Source: Cupriavidus sp. (GTDB taxonomy: Bacteria; Pseudomonadota; Gammaproteobacteria; Burkholderiales; Burkholderiaceae). From it: a DNA stretch of 64,000 bases. Below the pieces are notes generated by a model. The model was not told where the DNA came from. It saw only the letters and a list, made by a program, of their open reading frames with translations, and ran no database searches. Position numbers and translations under genes: made by a program. This document shows positions 17,147 to 26,526 of this stretch, piece after piece (position 1 is the stretch's first letter; each line of letters begins with the position of its first letter). The DNA lies in contig JAPSLP010000004.1 of the NCBI GenBank assembly GCA_031180665.1, positions 121,879 through 185,878 on the forward strand, given 5' to 3'.

Positions 17147-17236
17147 GAGAATACCGAGGGCTCGAAAGCCAGCCCAAAAACGCAAAGCGCTTCCCGAAGG
17201 AAGCGCAATCGAAAGCAGAGCCGCTGGCGGTGTTCT

Positions 17237-17274
17237 CCCTCTCCCGCTTGCGGGAGAGGGGCCGGGGGAGAGGG
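17237..17274. repeat. Dispersed palindromic element (right flank of minisatellite)
   Basis: CCCTCTCCCGCTTGCGGGAGAGGG is read in two halves around a TT centre, followed by GCCGGGGGAGAGGG. It is a near-perfect inverted repeat shared with the block upstream of the acyl-CoA dehydrogenase region. It lies downstream of the MFS gene (stop at 17307) and may act as its transcription terminator. Confidence 0.85.
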
Positions 17275-17306
17275 CCGCGCGCGAAGCGCGCATGCTCACA
17301 GGCCGA

Positions 17307-18773
17307 TCAGAAATCCTCCGCGTCCACGTCGTAGTTGGCCGGCTCCCAGCGGATCGCCAGCAGCGCCAGCAGGCCGGCCAGCGGCGCCAGCGCGATGACC
17401 CAGAACACCTTGGTGCTCAGCGCCGCCGCCAGCACGGGGAACAGGAACAGCGACAGCGTGGAGCTGGCCCGCATCAGCGTCTGGTTGAAGCCCACGCCGA
17501 CGCCGCGCAGCGAGGTCGGGTAGCTCAGCGAGGCATAGGTCATCGTATGCGCGCCCGGACCGAAGCCCTGGCCCAGCAGGAACACGGCCAGCAGCGCGAT
17601 CGCCGCCACCACCTCGCTGACGCCGTCCGGCTTGCCGACCAGCGCCAGGCCGACCAGCGCGGCCAGCTGGAACGCGTAGCCGACCACCGTCAGCTTCCAC
17701 GCACCAACCCGCGGTACCAGACGCACGCCGATCAACCCGCCGACGAAGGCGAACAGCAGGTTCAGCGCCAGCGAGATCAGGATCGTGTTCAGCATGGTCT
17801 GCGCCAGGAAGCTGGCGATGATCACCGGCAGGCCGAACGCGACCGCGTTATAGGCGAACGACGAGGCGATCGACATGATCGTCGCCAGTACCGTGCGGCT
17901 GCGGTAGACGCCCTGCAGCAGCACCGCATAGTTGCCCCACGAGGCCGCGCGCTTGGCGGGCTTGGCCACCGCATCGGGCGCGACCACCGCGTCGATGCCA
18001 TAGGAGCGCTTCAGGATCCGCGCCGCCCCTTCGAGGTCGCCTTGGTTGGCGGCCCACACCGGCGATTCGCTCATGTACTTGCTGCGCACCGCGATGATGA
18101 CCAGCGCCGGCACCGCGCCGAAGCCGAGGATGATGCGCCAGAGCAGCCCGCTGTGCGACTCGGGCAGGACCGCGTAGCACAGCAGCACCAGCAGATACGA
18201 CACGCAGATCGCCGCATACCAGGTGGGGCACCACATCGCCACGCGTGAGGCCTTGTTGCCGCGGCCCTGCAGCTTGGAGAACTCGGCGAGGAAAGCCATC
18301 GCCACTGGCAGATCGATACCGACGCCCAGGCCCATCACGAAGCGGGCACCGGCGAGTACGTATTCGTTCGGCGCGAGCGCACAGGCGATCGCCGCCACCA
18401 CGAAGAACAGCATGTCGGCCATGAAGACGCGATAGCGGCCGATGCGGTCGGTGAAATAGCCGCCGAGAAAGGCGCCGACGATGGCGCCGAAAGTGATCGC
18501 CGACGCGACCATGCCGGTGCCGGCCGGCGTCAGGTTGAATTCGCGGGTGACGTCCTTCAGGCCGAAGGCCAGTGCGCCGAGGTCGTACGCATCGAGAAAC
18601 ACGCCGCCCAGCGCAATCGCGACCACCATGCGGGCATTGCTGGCCTGGGCGCCGCCCTGGTTGACCAGTTGCGAGACATCGGCGGCGGAGCGGATGACGG
18701 CTTTGTCGGGTGGGGCAGCGGTGGCTGGCGCCTGTTGCGCTTCGGCGGGGGAGAGAGTGAGGTCGACGGACAT
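17307..18773 (-). CDS. MFS transporter (sugar/aromatic-acid permease type)
   Basis: The 488-aa protein has twelve predicted transmembrane helices, a long charged N-terminus (about 45 residues) and the MFS loop motif GGYFTDRIGRYRVF between helices 2 and 3. ALGGVFLDAYDLGALAFGL in the first helix resembles the Asp-Tyr-Asp motif of organic-acid:H+ symporters. It stands alone between palindromic repeats and the PhnB-like gene; substrate unknown. A link to the nearby benzoate genes is possible but not shown. Confidence 0.82.
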   Translation of the reverse strand: MSVDLTLSPAEAQQAPATAAPPDKAVIRSAADVSQLVNQGGAQASNARMVVAIALGGVFLDAYDLGALAFGLKDVTREFNLTPAGTGMVASAITFGAIVGAFLGGYFTDRIGRYRVFMADMLFFVVAAIACALAPNEYVLAGARFVMGLGVGIDLPVAMAFLAEFSKLQGRGNKASRVAMWCPTWYAAICVSYLLVLLCYAVLPESHSGLLWRIILGFGAVPALVIIAVRSKYMSESPVWAANQGDLEGAARILKRSYGIDAVVAPDAVAKPAKRAASWGNYAVLLQGVYRSRTVLATIMSIASSFAYNAVAFGLPVIIASFLAQTMLNTILISLALNLLFAFVGGLIGVRLVPRVGAWKLTVVGYAFQLAALVGLALVGKPDGVSEVVAAIALLAVFLLGQGFGPGAHTMTYASLSYPTSLRGVGVGFNQTLMRASSTLSLFLFPVLAAALSTKVFWVIALAPLAGLLALLAIRWEPANYDVDAEDF

Positions 18774-18919
18774 GGGGATCGTGATGGGAGCATGCGCCGC
18801 GCACCGGTACGGCGGCGGCGCGGCGCATGCTACGCCAGAACGATCGCTGGACCAAATGACTTATTGTTATATCTTTAAGGACGCGGCAATTCCGGACCCG
18901 GCGCGTCCCTGTTCGGGTC

Positions 18920-19861
18920 TTACGGCTGGCCGCCCCCGGTTCCCTCGAAGGCGGCGCGCAGTGCCGCCGCATCGAGCTTCTTCATCCCCAGCAGGGCTTG
19001 CACCAGCCGGTCGATGCCCGCCTGGTCGCCGGTGCGCATCAGCGCCTCCATCTCGGCCGGCACGATCTGCCAGGAGATGCCGAACGGGTCCTTGCACCAC
19101 CCGCATACCTCGGCTTCCGGCACCGCAGAGAGCTTGGACCAATAACGGTCGATGCTCGCCTGGTCCTCGCAGGGCACGACAAACGAGATCGCCTCGTTGA
19201 ACGCGAAGCCGTGCGGGAAGCCGCTGTCCATCGCCGCCATCCAGGTATTGCCGAGCCTGAAGTCGGAGAACATCACCGAGCCGGCCGGATTCGGTTCCAT
19301 GCCAGGCCCATAACGGACCAGTTGCCCCGCCTGCGAGCCGGGAAAGATCTCGCGCCAGAATTCGCCGGCCGCTTCGGCCTTGCCACAAGCCTCGCCGGTG
19401 AACATCATCGCCGGCACGATGGACGGCCGGGATTCGCCCGAGGTATTGGTCAGCATCAGTTGCCACGACAGCCCGTAGCGGTCCTGCACCCAGCCAAAGC
19501 GCGCGCTGAAGGGGTAGGCGTCGAGCGGCATCAGCGCCTGGCCGCCGTCGATCAGCTTGTCCCAGGTGGCATCGAGCTGCTCGCGCGCCTGCGGATCGCG
19601 GCCCGGATCGAAGAGGACGAAGAAGGACATCGACGGATTGAAGCGGAACATCGGTCCCGCCGAGATCGCCATGAAGGGCTGGCCCCATAGCGTGAACCGC
19701 ACGATATCGCAGTCGCCCGAAGGCGTATTGCGGATCTGCCCGACGAAGTCGACGGCCGAATCCGGAAACACCGAGACATAGAAGCGCGCCGCTTCCACGG
19801 CCTCCTTGTCGTACCACAGGTGCGGAGTCACGGTGACGGGCGGGCTGACAAGCGTGGTCAT
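18920..19861 (-). CDS. Two-domain PhnB-like VOC protein
   Basis: The 313-aa protein has two tandem PhnB/3-demethylubiquinone methyltransferase-like VOC domains, each starting with a PHLWYDKEAVEAARFYVSVF-type or NTWMAAMDSGF-type block. Each ends in a CGWCKDPFGISWQ-like or FGWVQDRYGLSWQ segment. A C-terminal ALLGMKKLDAAALRAAFEG tail is common in this group. I used the ATG at 19861, preceded by AAGGAG, rather than the TTG two codons upstream. Biochemical role unknown. Confidence 0.82.
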   Translation of the reverse strand: MTTLVSPPVTVTPHLWYDKEAVEAARFYVSVFPDSAVDFVGQIRNTPSGDCDIVRFTLWGQPFMAISAGPMFRFNPSMSFFVLFDPGRDPQAREQLDATWDKLIDGGQALMPLDAYPFSARFGWVQDRYGLSWQLMLTNTSGESRPSIVPAMMFTGEACGKAEAAGEFWREIFPGSQAGQLVRYGPGMEPNPAGSVMFSDFRLGNTWMAAMDSGFPHGFAFNEAISFVVPCEDQASIDRYWSKLSAVPEAEVCGWCKDPFGISWQIVPAEMEALMRTGDQAGIDRLVQALLGMKKLDAAALRAAFEGTGGGQP

Positions 19862-20030
19862 GTGCAAGGCTCCTTTTCAGGCATTTCGAAAGGAAAACGG
19901 CGCCATGTCGGCCGCCGTTTCGCGATGAAACTCCAGAGTAGTCGCCGCCAGCGCCATCGACAAAGCCGGGTAATGAAAAATCCCCCGGTGGAATGCCCTG
20001 GGGATTGCCCGTTTCAACGGCGCGGTGGCG

Positions 20031-21383
20031 CTATTTCTGCACCGCGGGCGCCGGCGTGGCGAGCCTCGCCTGGGAACTGGCCGATGCCGAACGCCGATGG
20101 TCGATCATCGAGACCGCGAGCGCCGCAATCACGGCCGGAATCGCGATGGCGACGAAGTTCTGCTGCAGCGGCAGCGCCATGCCGACCAGCGTGCCGATCA
20201 CGATCGGGGCGAGGATCGCGCCGCTGCGGCCGACGCCCGAGGCCCAGCCGATGCCGGTGCCGCGCGCCGCCATCGGATAGAACTGGCCGGCATAGGCATA
20301 GGTGACGATCTGCGTGCCGATGGTCGATGCACCGGCCAGGCCCACCAGCACGAAGAGCACCGGGGTCGGCACCGGATAGCCGAGCAAGGTGATCGACACC
20401 GCCGCCAGCGCATACATGCCGACCAGCACGTGCTTGATATTGAAGCGGTCCGCCAGCCAGCCGCCGCCGATCGCGCCGATCATCGCGCCGAAGTTCAGCA
20501 CCAGCACGAAGGTCAGCGCCGAGCCCAGGCTGTAGCCTGCGCTGGCCATCAGCTTGGCCAGCCAGGAGCTCAGCGCATAGACCATGAACAGGCACATGAA
20601 GAACGCGACCCAGAACATCACGGTGCTCCAGCCGCGGCCATCCTGGAACAGCTTGCCGATCGGCGCCTCGCCGGCTTTGAGCTCGGGCAGCGCAAAACGG
20701 TCGTCGGCTTGCGGCCGATAGGCCGGCTCCAGCCGGCTCAGCACGTTCTTGACCTCGTCGATGCGCCCGGTGCGGATCAGGAAGGGCATCGACTCCGGCA
20801 GCGACTTCATCACCATCGGGATCAGCAGCACCGGCAATCCGGCGGCGAGGAACACCGATTGCCAGCCGTAGCTCTCGATCAGCCCCTTGCCGACCACCGC
20901 GGCCAGCATCCCGCCGACCGAATAGCCGCTGAACATCAGCGTGACCATGGTGCCGCGGATCTTGCGCGGCGAATACTCGGTCATCTGCGCGACGACATTG
21001 GGCATCACGCCGCCGATGCCAAGGCCGGCCAGGAACCGCGTGACGCTGAACGTCACCGGATCGCTGGTGAAGCCAGCCGCGGCGGTGAACACCGAGAACA
21101 GCAGGATGCAGATGGCAATCGCCCAGCGCCGGCCGATGCGATCGGCGATGGTGCCAAGGAAAATCGCACCGAACATCATGCCGAACAGCGCGGAGCTGAC
21201 CATGAAGCCGGCCTGCGTCGCGTCCACGCCCATCGACTGCATGATCGACGGCAAGGCGATGCCGGCCACGGCCAGGTCGTAGCCGTCGAAGATGATGATC
21301 AGCGCGCACCAGAACAGCACGAGCCCATGGAAGCGGTTGAAGCGGGCCTCGTCGGCCAGCTGGTGGACGTCGACTTGACGCAT
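20031..21383 (-). CDS. Aromatic acid:H+ symporter (AAHS-family MFS), likely benzoate transporter
   Basis: The 450-aa MFS permease has 12 predicted helices. The AAHS family signature FDGYDLAVAGIALPSIM in helix 1 carries the essential Asp residues, and GTIADRIGRRWAIA lies in the 2-3 loop. BenK and PcaK are relatives. It is the last gene of the minus-strand benzoate set, 74 bp after the alpha/beta hydrolase, so benzoate is the most likely cargo. An AAGGAGACAACC-type ribosome-binding region precedes the ATG. Confidence 0.85.
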   Translation of the reverse strand: MRQVDVHQLADEARFNRFHGLVLFWCALIIIFDGYDLAVAGIALPSIMQSMGVDATQAGFMVSSALFGMMFGAIFLGTIADRIGRRWAIAICILLFSVFTAAAGFTSDPVTFSVTRFLAGLGIGGVMPNVVAQMTEYSPRKIRGTMVTLMFSGYSVGGMLAAVVGKGLIESYGWQSVFLAAGLPVLLIPMVMKSLPESMPFLIRTGRIDEVKNVLSRLEPAYRPQADDRFALPELKAGEAPIGKLFQDGRGWSTVMFWVAFFMCLFMVYALSSWLAKLMASAGYSLGSALTFVLVLNFGAMIGAIGGGWLADRFNIKHVLVGMYALAAVSITLLGYPVPTPVLFVLVGLAGASTIGTQIVTYAYAGQFYPMAARGTGIGWASGVGRSGAILAPIVIGTLVGMALPLQQNFVAIAIPAVIAALAVSMIDHRRSASASSQARLATPAPAVQK

Positions 21384-21457
21384 GGTTGTCTCCTTGCAGT
21401 CCGGTTTCTACCGGCTCTGTGATGGGTGAACGGTCGGGTACGGGGTCGAAGGCGCCG

Positions 21458-22348
21458 CTAGGGAGCCGCGCCGGCGTTGCCCGCGCCTTGAGGCCACTCT
21501 GGCGGCAACCCCGGTGGCAACTGCGTGATCGGCGCCATCGGGGGCACGTGCGACTCACGCACGAAATCGGCGATCGCCGCGATCAACGCGTCCGGCTGGT
21601 CGCGATGGGCCGAATGGCCGCAGTCGGGCAACTCGAGCAGGCGTGTCTGCGGCACGCGGCGCGCGATGCCGCGGATCTGCTCCAGCGTGCCGTACTCGTC
21701 GTCGAGCCCCTGCACCGCCAGCAGCGGGCAGGTAATGCTCGCGATCTCGGCCTCGATCGACCAGTGGCGAAACGGCGGATGCAGCCAGATGCCATTCCAT
21801 CCCCAGAAGGCCGAGTCCGGATCGTCGTGATAGCGGGCCAGCCGCTGGCGCAGATCGGTGCTCAGATAGGCTTCGCGCGCCTTCTCGATGCTGGAGACCG
21901 ACAGGTCCTCGACGAGGATGTGCGGCGCCAGCACGATGGTGCCGGCGACGCGCGACGGAAAGCGCGCCGCGTACAGCAGCGCGATGGAGCCGCCATCGCT
22001 GTGCCCAAGCAGCCAGGGCGGCTGCGCCTCGGCGTCGATGCCGAGCGCCGTCAGCAGCGCAGGCAATACCTCATGCGCCTGGCGGTGCATGAAATCCGGG
22101 TGCCACACCTCGTCGGCCGCCCGCGGCGTGGAGCGTCCATACCCCGGCCGCGAGTACACGAGGCCGCGCCAGCCCAGCGCCTCGCAGGCGCGCTGCGGGA
22201 AGTCGCGCCACATCGCCACGGATCCCAGGCCCTCGTGCAGGAACACCAGCAGCGGGCTGCCGGCGTTGTCCGTGCCCAGCCGTTGGTATTCGATCCGCAC
22301 CGGGCGGCCGGCCCAATCGATCTCGACGAATTCAACCGGCGCGCTCAT
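21458..22348 (-). CDS. Alpha/beta hydrolase of the box cluster
   Basis: The 296-aa hydrolase has a readable catalytic triad: nucleophile in LLGHSDGGS, acid in QGLDDEYGT and His in DCGHSAHRD. The oxyanion strand is LLVFLHEGLGS. Its ATG overlaps the benzoate-CoA ligase stop (ATGA, 22345-22348), so the two are translationally coupled. In aerobic benzoyl-CoA clusters a hydrolase of this type is often present and may recycle CoA or remove dead-end thioesters; that role is inferred. Confidence 0.83.
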   Translation of the reverse strand: MSAPVEFVEIDWAGRPVRIEYQRLGTDNAGSPLLVFLHEGLGSVAMWRDFPQRACEALGWRGLVYSRPGYGRSTPRAADEVWHPDFMHRQAHEVLPALLTALGIDAEAQPPWLLGHSDGGSIALLYAARFPSRVAGTIVLAPHILVEDLSVSSIEKAREAYLSTDLRQRLARYHDDPDSAFWGWNGIWLHPPFRHWSIEAEIASITCPLLAVQGLDDEYGTLEQIRGIARRVPQTRLLELPDCGHSAHRDQPDALIAAIADFVRESHVPPMAPITQLPPGLPPEWPQGAGNAGAAP

Positions 22349-24075
22349 TGCAGCCCCGCCAGTGCCAGTTGTCCGTTCGGCGAGAGCAGCACGTTCGACG
22401 CGAGGTCGGCGGCGGGCTCGACCGGCTGTTGCTCCCGCTCGCGTTCGCGCAGCCGGAAGCGCTGGATCTTGCCGGTCGCGGTCTTCGGCAGGCTGTCGAC
22501 GAACTCGATCAGGCGCGGGTATTTGTAGGGCGCCAGCCGTTCCTTGACGAAGGCCTTGAGTTCGGCGTCGTCGCATCGTGTGCCGGGCTTCAGTACGACG
22601 AACGCTTTGGTGCGTGTCAGCCCCTGCGGGTCGCTGATGCCAATGACCGCGGCCTCGAGCACGGCGGGATGCCGCATCAGCGTGGCCTCGACCTCGAACG
22701 GCGAGACATAGATGCCGCTGACCTTGAGCATGTCGTCGCTGCGGCCCGCATAGCAGTAGGTGCCATCGGGATTGCGTACGTACTTGTCGCCGCTCTTGGT
22801 CCAGCACCCCTGGAAGGTCTCGCGCGACTTCTCGCGGTTGCCCCAATACATCAGCGCCGCGCTCGGCCCCTGGATATAGAGGTCGCCGACCTCGCCGTCG
22901 GGCACCGGCCGGCCTTCGTCGTCGCGCAGTTCGATGCGGTAGCCCGGCACCGGCCAGCCGGTGGTGCCGTAGCGCACCTGTCCCGGGCGATTCGACAGGT
23001 AGATATGCAGCATCTCGGTCGAACCGATGCCATCGATGATCTCGCAGCCGAAATGCGCGGTGAAGCGCTGGCCCAGTTCGGCCGGCAGCGCCTCGCCGGC
23101 GGACGAGCACAGCCGCAGCGCAACCTGTTCGCGCGCGGGCAGGGCGGGCGAGGCCAGCATGCCGGCATAGCCGGTCGGCGCGCCGAAGAACACCGTGGCG
23201 CGATGATCGAGCCAGCGCCGGAAGATTGCCTCGGGCGTCGGCCGCTCGGCCATCAGCACGACGGTGGCGCCGACGCTGAGCGGGAAGGTCAGGCCGTTGC
23301 CGAGACCGTAGGCGAAATACAGCTTGGCCGCCGAGAAGCAGATGTCGTCCTCGGTCAGGCCAAGAATCGGCTTGGCGTAGAGCTCGGCCGTCCAGTAGGG
23401 ATTGGCCTGGCTGTGCAGCACGCCTTTGGGCCGGCCGGTCGAACCGGAGGAATAGAGCCAGAAGCCGGGGTCGTCGGGACCGGTGGCGGCGGCCGTCGGC
23501 TGCGGCGCATGCTCGGCGATCAGCGCGTCGAGCGAGACCGTGCCGGCGGGCGGGGCGCCCCTATCGTCCTTGGCGTCCTCGGGGCGCGACACGATCACGT
23601 GGTCGACCTCATGGCCGCCTTCCCCCATCGCCTTGCCCATCGCCTGCTCCAGCACCGGCAGCAGCGCCGCCGACACCAGCGCCGCGCGGGCGCGGCTGTG
23701 CTGCAGCATGTAGGCGTAGTCGTCCGGTGTCAGCAGCGTGTTGACCGCGACAGGCACGATGCCTGCGTAAATCGCGCCGAGGAAGCAGACCGGCCAGTCG
23801 CTGCAGTCGTGCATCAGCAGCAGCACGCGTTCCTCGCGGCGTACCCCGAGGGATTGCAGCGCGGTCGCGAACCGGCGCACGCGCTCGGCCAGCTCGGCGT
23901 AGCGCAAGCGGCCGTGGTCGTCGATATAGGCGATCTTGTCGCCGCGGTGTGCGTTGGCTTCCAGCAGGTGCTGGGCGAAGTTGAAGGGCGTGGTAGGCGC
24001 GACCACCGGCGGCGGGTCCGCGCCCGGCGCGGTGGCTGTGATCGTGGTCGCGGTAGTCGTCGTTGCGGCTGCCAT
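22345..24075 (-). CDS. bclA: Benzoate-CoA ligase
   Basis: AMP-forming ligase that activates benzoate to benzoyl-CoA, the entry step of the box pathway. The 576-aa product has the ANL-family motifs: YSSGSTGRPKGVLH near residue 206 (AMP loop), DGIGSTEMLHIYLSN (A5), YAGRSDDMLKVSG (hinge) and TATGKIQRFRLR with the catalytic Lys near the C-terminus. The EMLHIYLSN segment is typical of benzoate-CoA ligases. The start at 24075 is chosen for its GGGGAG site; a second ATG lies 15 bp upstream. An Ala/Thr-rich leader of about 25 residues precedes the conserved part. Confidence 0.92.
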   Translation of the reverse strand: MAAATTTTATTITATAPGADPPPVVAPTTPFNFAQHLLEANAHRGDKIAYIDDHGRLRYAELAERVRRFATALQSLGVRREERVLLLMHDCSDWPVCFLGAIYAGIVPVAVNTLLTPDDYAYMLQHSRARAALVSAALLPVLEQAMGKAMGEGGHEVDHVIVSRPEDAKDDRGAPPAGTVSLDALIAEHAPQPTAAATGPDDPGFWLYSSGSTGRPKGVLHSQANPYWTAELYAKPILGLTEDDICFSAAKLYFAYGLGNGLTFPLSVGATVVLMAERPTPEAIFRRWLDHRATVFFGAPTGYAGMLASPALPAREQVALRLCSSAGEALPAELGQRFTAHFGCEIIDGIGSTEMLHIYLSNRPGQVRYGTTGWPVPGYRIELRDDEGRPVPDGEVGDLYIQGPSAALMYWGNREKSRETFQGCWTKSGDKYVRNPDGTYCYAGRSDDMLKVSGIYVSPFEVEATLMRHPAVLEAAVIGISDPQGLTRTKAFVVLKPGTRCDDAELKAFVKERLAPYKYPRLIEFVDSLPKTATGKIQRFRLREREREQQPVEPAADLASNVLLSPNGQLALAGLQ

Positions 24076-24167
24076 GCGTTGTCTCCCCATCTGTTCTACG
24101 AATGCTGCCAATACTGCGAGTCCTGCGATGTGCTGCGTGTCTCCTTGAAACTGGTCCTGGCGGACGC

Positions 24168-25736
24168 CTACAGCCGGTCCAACACCGCCGTGCTGGCCTG
24201 CACGGCGCTGCGGCGGTGATAAAAGTTCAGCGCGCGCAGGCCGCCCAGTTCCTCGCCGCCGCCGGCGCGGCCTGGGCCGCCGTGCAGCGATTGCGGCATC
24301 ACGTTGCCGTGGCCGGTATGCAGTTGCGCGACATCGGGCGAGATCACGTGGACACGGCCGTGGCTGTCGGCCAGCTGAAGCGCCGCGGCGGCCAGCGACG
24401 CCGGGTCGCTGCCATAGAGCGATGCCACCAGCGACCCTTCGCCGCGGCGTGCCAGCGCGAAGGCATGGCTGGCGTCGATGCCATCCTCGCCTTGCCGTTC
24501 CCGATAGGGCATCAGCGTGGCGACCGGGCCGAACACCTCGACCTGATGCACCAGCGCGTTGCCGTCGGGATCGCGGGTGCCCAGCAGCGTCGGACCGATG
24601 CAGCAGGCCACGGCCGGGTCGGCGTCGATCAACGCCTGGTTCGCGCCGTCGTGCAACGTTTGCGTTTGCGCCTGCAATTGCGCCAGGCCCTCGCGCACGG
24701 TGGCGAGCTGGGCGCGGCTGACCAACGCCCCCATACGTACGTCCGGATTGCGCGGGTTGCCGACGGCGATCTCGCGCAGCTTCGCCGCGATGGCCTGGGC
24801 GGCGGCGTCGTACAGCGACTCGGGCACCAGCACGCGGCGGATCGCCGTGCATTTCTGTCCCGACTTGACCGTCATCTCGCGCACGACCTCGGACGCCAGC
24901 AGCGGCAACGCCTCGTTGCCGCCGGCCTCGCGCGGCAGCAGCAGCGCCGAGTTGACGCTGTCCGCCTCGATATTGACCCGCACCGAGCGCTGGGCGATGG
25001 CCGGATGCGAGCGGATCTGCGCGGCGGTCTGCGCCGAGCCGGTGAACGACACCACGTCGAAGGGCTCGAGCGCGTCCAGCAGGCCGTCGGCGCTGCCGCA
25101 GACGATCGACAGCGCGCCCGGCGGCAGGATGCCCGCCTCGACGACATCGTGGACCATGCGGTGCGTCAGCCAGGCGGTGGACGTGGCCGGCTTGACGATC
25201 ACCGGCACGCCGGACAGCAGCGCCGGCGCGGCCTTCTCCCACAGGCCCCAGGAAGGGAAGTTGAAGGCGTTGATGCACAGCGCGACGCCGCGCGTGGGGA
25301 CCAGTACATGTTGCGACTGGAACAGCGGATCCTTGCCGAGGCGCGCGGCTTCGCCATCGAGCAGATAGCGCCGATCGCCGAGCGTCTCGCCCAGCTTCGC
25401 ATAGCTGCCCAGCGTGAAGATCGCGCCGTCGATATCGACCGCGGAATCGCGCTTGACCGTGCCGCTGTTGGCGGTCGCGATCTCGTAGTAGGCGTCGCGG
25501 TGCTGCTGCAGGACCTGCACGATGGCGCCCAGCAGCGCCGCCCGCTCGCGATAGGTCAGCGCCCGCAGCGCGGCGCCGCCACGCTCGCGTGCGAAGGCGA
25601 AGCCCTCGGCCAGATCGAGGCCAGTGGCATCGACCCGCGCCAGTTCGTCGCCCAGCACGGGGTCGAACAGCGCCGTGCCCTTGCCCTTGCCATGCTGCCA
25701 GCGGCCGGCCAGATAGCTCGGTAGCGATTCGCTCAT
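24168..25736 (-). CDS. boxD: 3,4-dehydroadipyl-CoA semialdehyde dehydrogenase
   Basis: NADP-dependent aldehyde dehydrogenase that oxidises the ring-opened product of BoxC to 3,4-dehydroadipyl-CoA. The 522-aa product shows ALDH features: CINAFNFPSWG (PxNFP-type), SFTGSAQTAAQI (cofactor loop), VNIEADSVNS (Glu region) and KSGQKCTAIRR (catalytic Cys). These are arranged as in PaaZ/BoxD rather than classical ALDHs. It starts at 25736, overlapping the DUF4863 stop (ATGA). The open frame continues upstream without coding character. Confidence 0.9.
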   Translation of the reverse strand: MSESLPSYLAGRWQHGKGKGTALFDPVLGDELARVDATGLDLAEGFAFARERGGAALRALTYRERAALLGAIVQVLQQHRDAYYEIATANSGTVKRDSAVDIDGAIFTLGSYAKLGETLGDRRYLLDGEAARLGKDPLFQSQHVLVPTRGVALCINAFNFPSWGLWEKAAPALLSGVPVIVKPATSTAWLTHRMVHDVVEAGILPPGALSIVCGSADGLLDALEPFDVVSFTGSAQTAAQIRSHPAIAQRSVRVNIEADSVNSALLLPREAGGNEALPLLASEVVREMTVKSGQKCTAIRRVLVPESLYDAAAQAIAAKLREIAVGNPRNPDVRMGALVSRAQLATVREGLAQLQAQTQTLHDGANQALIDADPAVACCIGPTLLGTRDPDGNALVHQVEVFGPVATLMPYRERQGEDGIDASHAFALARRGEGSLVASLYGSDPASLAAAALQLADSHGRVHVISPDVAQLHTGHGNVMPQSLHGGPGRAGGGEELGGLRALNFYHRRSAVQASTAVLDRL

Positions 25737-26227
25737 GCTGCCTCCTGTCGGGTGAAGTCGATGCGCCCTTCGGGCAGCAGATAAAGAACCAGCGCGCGAC
25801 CGTTCGACACCGTGGGGCGATGGGCGCTGCCGGGCGGACACACCAGCCAGCCGGCGGGCCGTCCGTCGAAGCGGGCCTCGCCTTCGAGCGGCATGATCAG
25901 ATCGATCTCGCCGTTGGGATGGGTGTGGTGCGGGCCGGCGATGTCCTGCATGTCGACCACGTCGACCGAAAAGCCGTGCAGGTCGTCGGCGGGTTTGAAG
26001 ATGCGGCCGTAGCGGATACCGCCGCCTTCGCGATCGCACAGCCAGCCTTCGGCCACGCCGGTTTCGCAGGCAGCCTTCAGCGCGCGGTAGGACTCGGTAT
26101 CGGGGCCGTATTCGGCGTTGAGCCAGGCATCGAGCCCGGCGTCGAGCGGACGGCCGGCAAGGCGGGCCGTCAGTTGCGCCAATTGTTGGCGAAAGGCCTG
26201 GGCGGCCGGTGGGAGGGTGGGGGACAT
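25733..26227 (-). CDS. DUF4863 family cupin-like protein in the box operon
   Basis: The 164-aa protein of unknown function belongs to the DUF4863 type found with box genes. The C-terminal half reads like a cupin: GPHHTHPNGEIDLIMPLEG (metal-binding H-x-H-x4-E pattern at about residues 99-117) and WLVCPPGSAHRPTV (second His). I prefer the ATG at 26227 with GGAG upstream over a GTG 18 bp earlier. It is the first gene of the minus-strand operon, translationally coupled to boxD, so a role in handling a pathway intermediate is likely. Confidence 0.78.
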   Translation of the reverse strand: MSPTLPPAAQAFRQQLAQLTARLAGRPLDAGLDAWLNAEYGPDTESYRALKAACETGVAEGWLCDREGGGIRYGRIFKPADDLHGFSVDVVDMQDIAGPHHTHPNGEIDLIMPLEGEARFDGRPAGWLVCPPGSAHRPTVSNGRALVLYLLPEGRIDFTRQEAA

Positions 26228-26274
26228 CGGCAAGCGCTCCGTCACATCGGGGAGAACGTACCGGTTTGCTTAAC

Positions 26275-26304
26275 CGGTTTGCACGTCAGCGGTTTGCACG
26301 TCTG
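26275..26304. repeat. 15-bp direct duplication in the box promoter region
   Basis: CGGTTTGCACGTCAG is followed directly by CGGTTTGCACGTCTG (starts 26275 and 26290); a partial third CGGTTTGC lies at 26262. Each unit contains a TGCA core, so it may add regulator half-sites. Confidence 0.75.
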
Positions 26305-26311
26305 CTGTTAA

Positions 26312-26325
26312 TGCATTATTGTGCA
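26312..26325. promoter_or_regulatory. BoxR/BzdR-type operator, TGCA-N6-TGCA
   Basis: TGCATTATTGTGCA fits the TGCA-N6-TGCA arrangement described for BzdR/BoxR repressors of benzoate genes. It lies in the divergent region between the DUF4863-boxD operon and boxC. Assignment rests on pattern and context. Confidence 0.6.
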
Positions 26326-26493
26326 CGGGCAAACCTTAGAGGTCGACATCGATGATGTCAAGAACTATATTGCAGGAGTGTCGGCGGGTGCGCTGGAGAA
26401 CTGCGGGGTGTAAAAGGGGCGCAGCCGCGTGGTTGTGGCATGTTCATCACGCGCGATATGAAATAAAGCGCAGCGCGATTGGCATTCTGTGAT

Positions 26494-26507
26494 ATGCACA
26501 ATAATTC
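26494..26507. promoter_or_regulatory. BoxR-type half operator near boxC
   Basis: TGCACAATAATTCT matches the reverse complement of the 26312 site at 12 of 14 positions, missing only the last GCA half. It lies about 130 bp before the likely boxC start. Confidence 0.45.
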
Positions 26508-26526
26508 TTGACGCTGCCGAATTCGA

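Noticed and set aside
15632..17398. 588-codon plus-strand frame across the LysR gene and minisatellite
   Set aside because: First part is antisense to lysR; the rest is translated repeat DNA. No start context or domain.
25737..26039. Upstream extension of the boxD open frame
   Set aside because: The extra codons are antisense-like, Arg-rich and overlap the DUF4863 gene; the family N-terminus begins at the ATG at 25736.
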